From positions 124,001 through 188,000 of the forward strand of contig NZ_JABFDK010000008.1 in NCBI RefSeq assembly GCF_013403865.1: DNA of 64,000 nt, given 5' to 3'. Below the pieces are notes generated by a model. The model was not told the origin of the DNA. It was given only the letters and a program-made list of their open reading frames with translations, and did no database searches. This stretch comes from Winogradskyella costae (GTDB taxonomy: Bacteria; Bacteroidota; Bacteroidia; Flavobacteriales; Flavobacteriaceae). Every line of letters starts with the position of its first letter. Position 1 is the stretch's first letter. Shown in pieces: positions 9,511 through 17,089 of the stretch. Position numbers and translations under genes: made by a program.

Positions 9511-9569
9511 GACATAACTTGAGTGTCTATAACGGTTCAAGTATTTTTTAACAATTAAATATTAAAATT
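9511..9569 (+). promoter_or_regulatory. Upstream element of peptide gene 1 (copy 1 of a duplicated leader region)
   Basis: GACATAACTTGAGTGTC forms a short hairpin (GACAT / GTGTC with a wobble pair). It is followed by the A/T-rich AACAATTAAATATTAAAATT directly before the ATG. The same arrangement recurs before peptide gene 2 at 11246. From 9550 into the coding region, 58 bases are identical in both copies. Confidence 0.6.
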
Positions 9570-9821
9570 ATGTTACAAAACATTTTAAATTTAGAAGGAG
9601 TTACTGTGCTCGGTAAAACACAGCAAGGCGCGATAAATGGTGGAGGCAGCTGTAGGCTAACCACTTTAACTAATAATGATTCTGAAGAGTATATCATTAT
9701 GGGAGGAAGTGTAGGTGAAACTGCTGAGTCGCAAACAGCAGCTGCGCAAAAAGCATGTGGTCAACTATTAGAAAATGCCGATAGATGTTTTTATGATTGT
9801 TCACATGATGGGCCAGGTTAA
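9570..9821 (+). CDS. Double-glycine leader peptide 1 (bacteriocin-like, four cysteines)
   Basis: 83 residues. The leader MLQNILNLEGVTVLGK is followed by TQQGAINGGG, giving a double-glycine cleavage site at G24-G25 or G25-G26. The predicted mature part of about 57 residues is rich in Gly, Ala, Ser and Thr. It has cysteines at 28, 63, 73 and 77 and ends RCFYDCSHDGPG. Peptide 2 shares the leader and the C-terminal block, with Cys73 and Cys77 at the same positions. Double-glycine leaders are normally cut by C39-peptidase ABC transporters. Two disulfides are predicted, consistent with the VKOR gene upstream and the thioredoxin lipoprotein gene 13 bp downstream. Function is unknown: antibacterial or signalling. 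I know no described family with this C-terminal motif. Confidence 0.8.
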   Translation: MLQNILNLEGVTVLGKTQQGAINGGGSCRLTTLTNNDSEEYIIMGGSVGETAESQTAAAQKACGQLLENADRCFYDCSHDGPG

Positions 9822-9834
9822 AATTAGTAAATCT

Positions 9835-11217
9835 ATGAATAGAATAAAAAACTTAAACTGTAAATCTTATATGGGTTTACAGTTTATTCTCTTGCTTTTC
9901 TTCTCATGTGTTCAAGAAAAAGAGAGAGAAGTTTATGTTGAAAAAAACAATACGACCCAAAAAGACTCAATAGTAGTGTCTATTGAATTTATCGGAGTAG
10001 GTGAGGTAGGATTTAATATACCTGATGATTATTTAAATAATAATTTCTTAAGTTTTAAAAGTGAGACAAACGATAGCACCTCAATCATAAAAAAAATACC
10101 TATCACAGAGAAGTATAAGGTTATTAAATATAAAGGGTTGGTGTATAACAATAATGAATTTCAAAAAATTACTCAAGCTTATCTTTTAACGGATAAAACG
10201 GATACTCTTAAATTGACATTCCTTGCTGATAATTATGTTTTTTCAAAAAGCATGAACAATATTGATTATGTTTTTGAAAATTATAAATCTCTAGTAAATG
10301 AAAAATGGGATGTATCAAAAAGCAATGAAAAAAAATCAATATTAAAATTAGACACGTTGTATAGAAAATTTGTGCAAAAGTATTCATCTGAAAATAAAAG
10401 CGGCTTGTTACAATATAATGATATATATTATTATAATAAATTACAGAATTTAGATTCAACTAATGAAGAAGTTGATAATTTTCTAAAAAGAACGATTGAT
10501 CCTGTAGCTAGTAAAGAATTGTATTCGTTGCTATATAATTATACAAAGACAAGAATTAAGATGTTTGACTACAACACACTTAATGAAAAGAAATATGGAA
10601 AAAAATATTTAGAACTTATAGCAATAGGACACTATAATTTTTTAAAAGACCCAGATAATAAAAGAGACAAAAAATATCAATCAGCAATTGATTGGTTAAA
10701 AACCACAGACTTTTACAAAAAGGACTCTTTACATATCAAGAAAAAGATCACACCTTTAGACAGTAATTTATTCAAAACAAAAATACATAAACTAATCTTA
10801 GCTGATACCGAGCAAAATGATTTGAGTATAGCTCAAGTCATCAAGCAAAACCCTAGTAGTTATTATTTGTTAGATTTTTGGGCGACGTGGTGTGCACCAT
10901 GTATAAAAGGCGTTAAAATAATGAATAATATGCAGTTACCGAAAAACATAAAGGTAATTAGTATAAGTGTAGATAAAGAGAAGGATAAACAGAAATGGAA
11001 AACTAAGACTAAAGAATTAGAGCAATCTCTTTCTTATTGGATAGATGAAACAGATAGTAACACTAAGGAATTCATAAAATTTATCGAAATGCAATCTATC
11101 CCAAGATATATCTTAATAGATAAAGGTATGAATTTAATAGATCAAGCATTTTATCATCCACAAGAGCCTCAGTTTTTGTCAAAGTTAAAAGATGTTAAGA
11201 ATCATAAGTATTGGTAA
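9835..11217 (+). CDS. TlpA-like thioredoxin-domain lipoprotein 1
   Basis: 460 residues from ATG 9835; an in-frame ATG at 9775 overlaps the peptide gene and gives no signal peptide at the N-terminus. The start has positive residues, a hydrophobic stretch and a lipobox (LLFFSC), so it is probably membrane-anchored in the periplasm. Residues 30-320 are an unrecognised, mostly polar region. The C-terminus is a thioredoxin fold with W349-A-T-W-C353-A-P-C356 and a cis-proline loop QSIPRYILID. It follows peptide gene 1 by 13 bp, so the two are surely cotranscribed. A role in shuffling or reducing the peptide's disulfides, or in immunity, is inferred from linkage only. Its last 93 residues are nearly identical to those of the paralogue at 11564. 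Confidence 0.8.
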   Translation: MNRIKNLNCKSYMGLQFILLLFFSCVQEKEREVYVEKNNTTQKDSIVVSIEFIGVGEVGFNIPDDYLNNNFLSFKSETNDSTSIIKKIPITEKYKVIKYKGLVYNNNEFQKITQAYLLTDKTDTLKLTFLADNYVFSKSMNNIDYVFENYKSLVNEKWDVSKSNEKKSILKLDTLYRKFVQKYSSENKSGLLQYNDIYYYNKLQNLDSTNEEVDNFLKRTIDPVASKELYSLLYNYTKTRIKMFDYNTLNEKKYGKKYLELIAIGHYNFLKDPDNKRDKKYQSAIDWLKTTDFYKKDSLHIKKKITPLDSNLFKTKIHKLILADTEQNDLSIAQVIKQNPSSYYLLDFWATWCAPCIKGVKIMNNMQLPKNIKVISISVDKEKDKQKWKTKTKELEQSLSYWIDETDSNTKEFIKFIEMQSIPRYILIDKGMNLIDQAFYHPQEPQFLSKLKDVKNHKYW

Positions 11218-11245
11218 ATTTCTAATCGGAAAGATATAAGAAAAC

Positions 11246-11304
11246 GACACAACTTGAGTGTCTTAAATGGTTCGTGGATTTTTAAACAATTAAATATTAA
11301 AATT
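11246..11304 (+). promoter_or_regulatory. Upstream element of peptide gene 2 (copy 2 of the duplicated leader region)
   Basis: GACACAACTTGAGTGTC is a perfect 5-bp hairpin with a seven-base loop. It is followed by TTAAATGGTTCGTGG and the same AACAATTAAATATTAAAATT leader as copy 1. The one changed stem base (T to C relative to copy 1) improves pairing, which hints that the hairpin matters. Confidence 0.6.
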
Positions 11305-11559
11305 ATGTTACAAAACATTTTAAATTTAGAAGGAGTTACTGTACTTGGTAAAAAACAGTTAGAGAACGTAAGTGGTGGTGCACAAAAATGTATTATTACG
11401 CATTCTGACGGCTCGTCATATATGCTTATCTTAAGAAGTTTTTCTTCTAGCGATTCAGGTGCTTCAGGTGCCGCAAATAATGCATGCGTTGATGATATAA
11501 CTAATGGTGAAACCAGTGGTTGTCATTATGATTGTGAACATGATGGTTTTGGTCAATAA
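11305..11559 (+). CDS. Double-glycine leader peptide 2 (bacteriocin-like, four cysteines)
   Basis: 84 residues from ATG 11305; longer readings from 11254 are the wrong start because the paralogue begins MLQNILN. The leader MLQNILNLEGVTVLGK is followed by KQLENVSGG, a textbook double-glycine site after G25. The predicted mature peptide of 59 residues is Ser/Gly rich with cysteines at 29, 61, 73 and 77 and ends GCHYDCEHDGFGQ. Between leader and C-terminal block the two peptides share little beyond the cysteines and an Ala-rich stretch before Cys61, so the mature parts have diverged faster than the leader. It lies 4 bp before the second thioredoxin lipoprotein gene. It is probably exported and disulfide-bonded. 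Confidence 0.82.
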   Translation: MLQNILNLEGVTVLGKKQLENVSGGAQKCIITHSDGSSYMLILRSFSSSDSGASGAANNACVDDITNGETSGCHYDCEHDGFGQ

Positions 11560-11563
11560 TTTT

Positions 11564-12964
11564 ATGATTAAAATTATTAAACATAATGCCAAATTTTGGG
11601 GTAACAAGCTGTACAGCTTGTTACTTCTTTTGTTACTAGCTTTATTGTTTAATTGTAAAAAAGATAATAAAGAAATAGTAAAAGATAAAATTTCGAACAA
11701 AATTAATATAGAAAATGATTCTATATATATATCAGTAGATTTTAATCAAGATGGTAGTGCAATTATCAATGTCCCTGATGCTTTATTACATAATTATTCA
11801 CTAACTTTTAACAATGAAAAGCACGAAGAAAGAAGAGTAACTCATGTTCTATCTAGTGCTTATAGTTCAATGGTTGTAGAGTATGGTGTATATATTTCTG
11901 GTCAAAATAAAATTGAAAATATAAAGCAAAATTATCTAATTTCGAAAGGAAATTCTAGACTGTTTTTAGAATATGATTCAGAAAAATATATTTTCAAGCA
12001 TAATAGTTCAAATATAGATTCTATAACAGAAAACTATAGAAGATTAAGATCAAAAATTTTTCAAACTGAAAACAAGGAAATCTATCTAAAGGAGTTAGAT
12101 ACATTATATCTTTTTTACAATAACTTATATACTGAAAAGAATAATACAAAAAAGGTTCAATTAAATGATATTTATTATTTTGAAAAACTACAAATGATAA
12201 ACCCTTTAAGCGAAAAAGTAGATGATTTTATTAAAACTTTGTCAGATCCAATTGCTAGTAAAACTTTAAGGAGATTGCTTTTTAGTTATGTTGAAAATAG
12301 AATAAATATTTTTGATTATAAAAATTTAAATATCATAAATTTTTCTGAAGAATATATTAATCTGTTATCTATAGGTGTTTTTTCTTTTTTAAGATTTGAG
12401 GATAATAAAGGTAATGATAAATTTCCGGCAGCAACAAAATGGCTTAAGGAAACTAGTTTATATTCTAATAATAAAATTATAATTGACAAGGAAATTGAGC
12501 CATTAGACAATGAGGATTTTAAAAAGAATTTGTCTCAACTTCAGTTTTTTGGTAAATCGGAAGAATCAATTGATTTTACAAATATCATTAAACAAAATCA
12601 AACAGATTATTATTTAATTGATTTTTGGGCTACATGGTGTGCACCGTGTATTCAAGGAGTTAAAACTATGAATAAGATGGAGTTACCGAAAAATATAAAG
12701 GTAATTAGCATAAGTGTAGATAAAGAGAAGGATAAACAGAAATGGAAAACTATGACTAAAGAATTAGAGCAACCGCTTTCTTATTGGATAGATGAAACAG
12801 ATAGTGACACTAAGGAATTCATGAAATTTATCGAAATGCAATCCATCCCAAGATATATCTTAATAGATAAGGATATGAATTTAATAGATCAAGCATTTTA
12901 TCATCCACAAGAGCCTCAGTTTTTGTCAAAGTTAAAAGATGTTAAGAATCATAAGTATTGGTAA
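11564..12964 (+). CDS. TlpA-like thioredoxin-domain lipoprotein 2
   Basis: 466 residues from ATG 11564, four bases after peptide gene 2. The signal sequence ends in the lipobox LALLFNC, so it is a predicted lipoprotein. The middle region resembles lipoprotein 1 only in scattered blocks (LNDIYYFEKLQ against YNDIYYYNKLQ, then SDPIASK against IDPVASK). The thioredoxin domain carries W355-A-T-W-C359-A-P-C362. From LPKNIKVISISVDKEK to the end HKYW it is almost the same as paralogue 1, with about ten base differences over 280 bp by eye. This pattern suggests a duplication followed by gene conversion of the 3' end. Its likely partner is the peptide just upstream. Confidence 0.8.
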   Translation: MIKIIKHNAKFWGNKLYSLLLLLLLALLFNCKKDNKEIVKDKISNKINIENDSIYISVDFNQDGSAIINVPDALLHNYSLTFNNEKHEERRVTHVLSSAYSSMVVEYGVYISGQNKIENIKQNYLISKGNSRLFLEYDSEKYIFKHNSSNIDSITENYRRLRSKIFQTENKEIYLKELDTLYLFYNNLYTEKNNTKKVQLNDIYYFEKLQMINPLSEKVDDFIKTLSDPIASKTLRRLLFSYVENRINIFDYKNLNIINFSEEYINLLSIGVFSFLRFEDNKGNDKFPAATKWLKETSLYSNNKIIIDKEIEPLDNEDFKKNLSQLQFFGKSEESIDFTNIIKQNQTDYYLIDFWATWCAPCIQGVKTMNKMELPKNIKVISISVDKEKDKQKWKTMTKELEQPLSYWIDETDSDTKEFMKFIEMQSIPRYILIDKDMNLIDQAFYHPQEPQFLSKLKDVKNHKYW

Positions 12965-12982
12965 TACTATTTATAAAGTTAG

Positions 12983-13201
12983 ATGATTAAAGGGGTTCCG
13001 TATTATAAGCAAAAGGATGCGAAAGACTGCTGTCCAAACTGTCTAAAAAAATAGAATTAAGAAGGTTAGGTATAAAACGAACTTTAGAACAGCTAATAGA
13101 AGCACCTTTACTATATTTTGCATTGGAATAAAAATCAATATACAGCTTTAAACAAAATAATTAGCAAAAAGAATCCTGTTTTTTCAGTAAACTGTAACTA
13201 A
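12983..13201 (+). pseudogene. Remnant of a C39 peptidase domain (bacteriocin-processing ABC transporter)
   Basis: Three fragments in successive frames match the C39 domain in the right order. At 12983-13054, ATG-initiated, reads GVPYYKQKDAKDCCPNCLKK; active enzymes have a pattern like FYKQxDAxDCGPTCL with the catalytic cysteine. At 13042-13131 reads IELRRLGIKRTLEQLIEAPL, like the IGFRTLGVKLTFEQL-EEAPLP segment. At 13121-13201 reads HWNKNQYTALNKIISKKNPV, like the HWNQNHFVVVYKI histidine segment. About 40 residues between pieces one and two are missing and at least two frameshifts separate the pieces. The transmembrane and ATPase parts are absent. This enzyme type cuts double-glycine leaders, so it was probably the processing exporter of the peptides upstream. 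Confidence 0.7.
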
Positions 13202-13366
13202 ATATATCAAGGATTTTAATTGGTTTTAAATTGACCTTTTGTTATTGTAAAATAATTTTGATTAAATTAAGAAGAAATGTTTTTAAGATAACCTATTATG
13301 TTAACAGTTAGTTGCAATGAAGACATGACTTTTGTTTCTAAAAGCGCAGCGGTCTAAAATCTTTTT

Positions 13367-14125
13367 TCAATCAAACGTATAAACAATACCATTAGTCAAC
13401 TCATATTGCGTCTTAGGAATACCGATAATAGGATCCGTATCAAAATTATAAGTGAATGACGTTTTAAATAATAGATTCTTTAAAACTTTAATACCGATTG
13501 ATGTTTGATTCGAAATCCTAAAATCTGAGAACTGTTTCAATAGTGGCTGGTAATATGTAGTGCTCACTATAGATATATTTTCTAAAGGATATAAGCTACT
13601 AGAAAAATAGATACTACTTCTAAAATCTCTTAGAATCTCGATACTTTGATCTGAAGATTCTTCGTGTTCAAACATTAAAAGGGTGCCTAAATAAAACCTG
13701 AAATTGTCATTTTTAGAGAGTTTAAATCGTGGTCCAACACCTAATAATCCTCTAAACTTTATATCGGAAATAGCATCGTACTGACTTTGCGCAAAGATTT
13801 CAAGCTTTAAACGTTCTGTAATTTTTCTATTATATCTGATATGCTGAATGCCTTTGTTCACAAAAGAATTGTTTTCAATTTGTTCAAGCTTTAAATCATT
13901 AATAAAAAGATAAAGGTTTCTTCCGGTATTGTATTGAAGCCTCAAATTGTTGGTGATTTTAAAAATAGACTGTGTGTTCTTAATAAGTCCAATATCTAAA
14001 CTTGCAGCACCAGACCATTTCGATGTATCAGAAACACGCCTTAGAGATTCTACATTCACAATTTGTGCGTGAATTTTATAAAATCCAACAAAAGCTAAAA
14101 AGAGTAGTGTAATAGTAGGCTTCAT
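13367..14125 (-). CDS. DUF481-like outer membrane beta-barrel protein
   Basis: 252 residues with a signal peptide (MKPTITLLFLAFVGFYKIHAQ). The rest is alternating beta-strand sequence with aromatic strand ends, closing in YELTNGIVYTFD, typical of a small outer-membrane barrel. The pattern (KWSGAASLDIGLIKNTQ...NTGRNLYLFINDLKLEQ...FRGLLGVGPRFKLSKN) fits the DUF481 family, whose function is unknown. A TATTTTTG -7-like box on this strand (14141-14148) lies 15 bp before the start. It is divergent from gltA and convergent with the peptide island, so it marks the return to core genome. Confidence 0.65.
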   Translation of the reverse strand: MKPTITLLFLAFVGFYKIHAQIVNVESLRRVSDTSKWSGAASLDIGLIKNTQSIFKITNNLRLQYNTGRNLYLFINDLKLEQIENNSFVNKGIQHIRYNRKITERLKLEIFAQSQYDAISDIKFRGLLGVGPRFKLSKNDNFRFYLGTLLMFEHEESSDQSIEILRDFRSSIYFSSSLYPLENISIVSTTYYQPLLKQFSDFRISNQTSIGIKVLKNLLFKTSFTYNFDTDPIIGIPKTQYELTNGIVYTFD

Positions 14126-14307
14126 AGTTTAAATTAAGTGCAAAAATACTAAACTCATTTTTTACTTACGGATTTTGTGAATTAGAAAAGTTAACGCACT
14201 CTATGTACAATTTTCAACGTTCTAACAAAATAAAATATAATTATATTGATTTGATAGAAATTGTTAAAACCATTATAAATCTGCTTTAGAAATCGTTTGA
14301 TATTTCG

Positions 14308-14315
14308 TAAATTTA
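14308..14315 (+). promoter_or_regulatory. Predicted -7 promoter box of gltA (TAAATTTA)
   Basis: TTCGTAAATTTAC upstream of gltA closely matches the eno and mdh promoter regions (TTCGTAAATTT). It is one base off the TAnnTTTG consensus. It lies 36 bp before the ATG. Confidence 0.45.
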
Positions 14316-14351
14316 CAATCCTTATAATTTATTAAAATCCGAAAAGAAAAT

Positions 14352-15638
14352 ATGTCAGACAAAGCTACATTAGAAATTAATGGCGAAAAGTATGAATTCC
14401 CTATTATAACTGGAACAGAGAAAGAAGTCGCTATAGATATTAAAAGTTTAAGAGGTTCAACAGGTGGTGTTATTACCTTAGACCCAGGTTATAAAAATAC
14501 GGGAAGTTGTGAAAGTGCTATTACGTTTCTAGATGGTGAAAAGGGAATTTTAAGATATAGAGGATATTCTATTGAAGAATTAGCTGAGAAAGCTAGTTTT
14601 CTAGAGGTTGTGTTCCTTCTTATTTTCGGTGAATTACCAACACAAGAGCAATTAACAAAATTTGATACTGATATTAAAGCACATTCAGTTGTGGATGATG
14701 ATATCAAAAAGATTTTAGATGCATTTCCAAAATCAGCGCACCCAATGGGAGTGCTATCTTCTTTAACTAGTGCGCTTACCGCATTTTACCCATCTACTGT
14801 AGACGTTAGTTCTGAAGATGAAATGTATAAGGCTATCGTTAGAATTTTAGCTAAATTCCCTGTTTTAGTGGCTTGGACATTACGTAAAAAGAATGGTCTT
14901 CCTTTAGACTATGGTGATAACAAATTAGGTTATGTAGAGAATTTATTAAAGATGATGTTTAAGAGCCCAAGTGGTGATTACGAACAAAATCCAATTTTAG
15001 TAAATGCCTTGGATAAACTTTTAATTTTACATGCAGATCATGAACAAAACTGTTCTACTTCTACAGTAAGAATCGCTGGTTCTTCTCATGCTGGTTTATT
15101 CGTATCATTGGCATCTGGTATTTCGGCACTTTGGGGACCACTTCATGGTGGTGCTAACCAAGCCGTTTTGGAAATGCTTGAAGCTATTAGAGCTGATGGC
15201 GGAGATACTAAGAAGTATATGGCTAAAGCTAAGGATAAAAATGACCCTTTCCGTTTAATGGGCTTTGGTCACAGAGTCTATAAAAACTTTGATCCTAGAG
15301 CACTTATTATTAAGAAAGCAGCTGAAGAGGTATTAGCTGATTTGGGTATCGAAGATCCTATTTTAGATATCGCAAAAGGTTTAGCAAAAGAAGCGTTGGA
15401 AGATCCTTATTTTGTAGATAGAAAATTATATCCGAACGTAGATTTCTACTCTGGTATTATCTATAGAGCGATGGGAATTCCAGTAGAAATGTTTACTGTA
15501 ATGTTTGCTATGGGACGTCTACCAGGTTGGATAGCACAATGGAAAGAAATGCGTATGCGTAACGAGCCTATTGGTCGTCCAAGACAGTTATATGTAGGAG
15601 AAACTCATAGAGACTTTACATCTATTGAAAAAAGATAA
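14352..15638 (+). CDS. gltA: Citrate synthase
   Basis: 428 residues, the usual size of a type-II (hexameric-type) bacterial citrate synthase, which condenses acetyl-CoA and oxaloacetate at the entry of the TCA cycle. It has the N-terminal small beta domain (ATLEINGEKYEFPIITG) and the catalytic regions SSHAGLFVSLASGISALWGPLHGGANQAVLEML, with both active-site histidine areas, GFGHRVYKNFDPRA, and the aspartate in PNVDFYSG. The end is GRPRQLYVGETHRDF. The start ATG fits other family members. A terminator follows and the next gene is a guanidino-hydrolase in the same direction. Confidence 0.98.
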   Translation: MSDKATLEINGEKYEFPIITGTEKEVAIDIKSLRGSTGGVITLDPGYKNTGSCESAITFLDGEKGILRYRGYSIEELAEKASFLEVVFLLIFGELPTQEQLTKFDTDIKAHSVVDDDIKKILDAFPKSAHPMGVLSSLTSALTAFYPSTVDVSSEDEMYKAIVRILAKFPVLVAWTLRKKNGLPLDYGDNKLGYVENLLKMMFKSPSGDYEQNPILVNALDKLLILHADHEQNCSTSTVRIAGSSHAGLFVSLASGISALWGPLHGGANQAVLEMLEAIRADGGDTKKYMAKAKDKNDPFRLMGFGHRVYKNFDPRALIIKKAAEEVLADLGIEDPILDIAKGLAKEALEDPYFVDRKLYPNVDFYSGIIYRAMGIPVEMFTVMFAMGRLPGWIAQWKEMRMRNEPIGRPRQLYVGETHRDFTSIEKR

Positions 15639-15654
15639 TTCTTTAAAGTCATAA

Positions 15655-15690
15655 AGAAAAGCTTCATAGATATTTATGGAGCTTTTTCTG
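15655..15690 (+). terminator. Rho-independent terminator after gltA
   Basis: AGAAAAGCTTCATA pairs with TATGGAGCTTTTTCT through a six-base loop, with one wobble and one bulge. The 3' arm is T-rich. It lies 17 bp after the gltA stop. Confidence 0.7.
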
Positions 15691-15791
15691 TTTTTAATCA
15701 TTTGTATTAGTCTTAAAAAATAATTATATAGGAGATATGAATTATTAATATGCTGTAGCAAATGATCATTTAAAAGAATAAATTAAGACAC

Positions 15792-16703
15792 ATGAAACTT
15801 AATATACAAAACGAAACGTCTCGTTTGAGATCAGTAATTCTCGGTACTGCAGAAAGTATTGGAGCTATGCCATCAATTAACGAGGCTTATGATCCTAAAT
15901 CAATTCTGCACATTAAGGCGGGGACATACCCTAAAGAGAGTGATATGCATAAGGAAATGGAAGCCGTGGCTAAAGTGTTTGAGAAATACGATGTTACGGT
16001 TTACAGGCCAGAAGTGATAAAGGATTACAACCAGATATTTTCGAGAGATATCGCTTTTGTAATTGAAGATAAATTAATAAAAGCGAATATATTACCAGAT
16101 CGCGAACGCGAGTACGAAGCTATTCATCAGGTAATTGAGGCAATAGGGGAGGATAATGTAATTATACTTCCAGAGGAATGCCACGTGGAAGGAGGTGATG
16201 TAATGCCTTGGAATGATTTCATATTCATAGGAACGTATTCTGGTGACGATTATTCGGATTATATTACAGCTAGGACGAATATGGATGCTGTGATCGCGAT
16301 TCAAGAATTATTTCCACATAAAACGGTTAAAGCATTTGAATTACGTAAGTCAAACATTGATCCCAAAGAAAATGCACTTCATTTAGATTGTTGTTTTCAG
16401 CCCATAGGAAAAGATAAAGCAATTCTTCATAAGAATGGATTTCTAATTGAAAGGGAATATGAGTGGTTACTTAATTTCTTTGGCAAAGAGAACGTCTTCG
16501 AAATTACAAAAGATGAAATGTATAGTATGAACAGTAATATCTTTTCAATTTCAGAAGAGGTTATTATTTCTGAAAAAAACTTTACGAGATTAAATAATTG
16601 GCTAAGAGAAAATGGCTTTATTGTAGAAGAAGTACCTTATGCAGAGATTGCAAAACAAGAAGGTTTATTAAGGTGTTCTACATTGCCTTTAATAAGAGAA
16701 TAA
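15792..16703 (+). CDS. Amidinotransferase / dimethylarginine dimethylaminohydrolase-family protein
   Basis: 303 residues with the guanidino-group hydrolase (pentein) fold. The ExxF-SRD substrate-binding part is IFSRDIAFVIED, the EGGD motif is HVEGGDVMPWND, the catalytic histidine area is ENALHLDCCFQPIG and the nucleophile cysteine is near the end in LLRCSTLPLIRE. Family members hydrolyse arginine, citrulline or methylated arginines, or transfer amidino groups; the exact substrate cannot be read from sequence. A second, distant pentein (CtlX) is encoded at 30624. It follows gltA by about 150 bp past a terminator and probably has its own promoter. Confidence 0.8.
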   Translation: MKLNIQNETSRLRSVILGTAESIGAMPSINEAYDPKSILHIKAGTYPKESDMHKEMEAVAKVFEKYDVTVYRPEVIKDYNQIFSRDIAFVIEDKLIKANILPDREREYEAIHQVIEAIGEDNVIILPEECHVEGGDVMPWNDFIFIGTYSGDDYSDYITARTNMDAVIAIQELFPHKTVKAFELRKSNIDPKENALHLDCCFQPIGKDKAILHKNGFLIEREYEWLLNFFGKENVFEITKDEMYSMNSNIFSISEEVIISEKNFTRLNNWLRENGFIVEEVPYAEIAKQEGLLRCSTLPLIRE

Positions 16704-16822
16704 TTTTGTTATATTTTTTTAATAATAGGTAGTCGATCTCTAAATAGGAAGTCTTCTGTTGTCAGTTTTTTGCAACTAAGTCCTTTATCCAATATGCAAG
16801 AGCAAAGCGATTGTAGAAACTT

Positions 16823-17089
16823 TTACTTTCGATATAAAAAGTAATTTGTCACAAGATTGATATACTCCTGTTTAGCTTCATCTTTGGTAATATCCTTTAT
16901 TTGAAATAAAGCATTTGCCTTAAACGCATTAATTATTGGTTTACGACTGCTTGGGCGATCATAGTTATTGGTCGCTTTTTTAAAATAGGCATATAGTCGT
17001 AACAAAAAGTCCGCAGGAAACGGATCTGTATGGTCATTTACACGATCTACTGCATCTTGAAATTCTATATTTAATTCTTTTGAAGTCAT
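16823..17089 (-). CDS. Acyl-CoA-binding protein
   Basis: 88 residues with the four-helix ACBP pattern: FQDAVDRVNDHTDPFPADFLLRLYAYFKKAT, then FKANALFQIKDITKDEAKQEYINLV. The LLRLYAYFKKAT helix is the family hallmark that contacts the CoA ester. ACBPs buffer acyl-CoA in the cytoplasm. Its start overlaps the stop of the phosphatidylserine decarboxylase gene by 4 bp, so the two are translationally coupled and both belong to a lipid-synthesis operon. The usual helix-2 tryptophan-rich motif is altered here (NNYDRPSSRKP). Confidence 0.88.
   Translation of the reverse strand: MTSKELNIEFQDAVDRVNDHTDPFPADFLLRLYAYFKKATNNYDRPSSRKPIINAFKANALFQIKDITKDEAKQEYINLVTNYFLYRK

Noticed and set aside
9775..9834. 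Longer start for thioredoxin lipoprotein 1, and the same at 11504 for lipoprotein 2
   Set aside because: The extra 20 residues overlap the peptide genes in another frame and displace the signal peptide from the N-terminus. ATGs at 9835 and 11564 give clean lipoprotein signals.
9570..11559. Lanthipeptide or other thioether RiPP locus
   Set aside because: No LanB, LanC, LanM, radical-SAM or YcaO enzyme is encoded nearby. The cysteines plus VKOR and thioredoxin genes point to disulfides.
12983..13054. A third small cysteine-rich peptide gene (23 codons from ATG)
   Set aside because: The sequence fits the start of a C39 peptidase domain and further pieces follow in other frames; no leader or double-glycine site is present.
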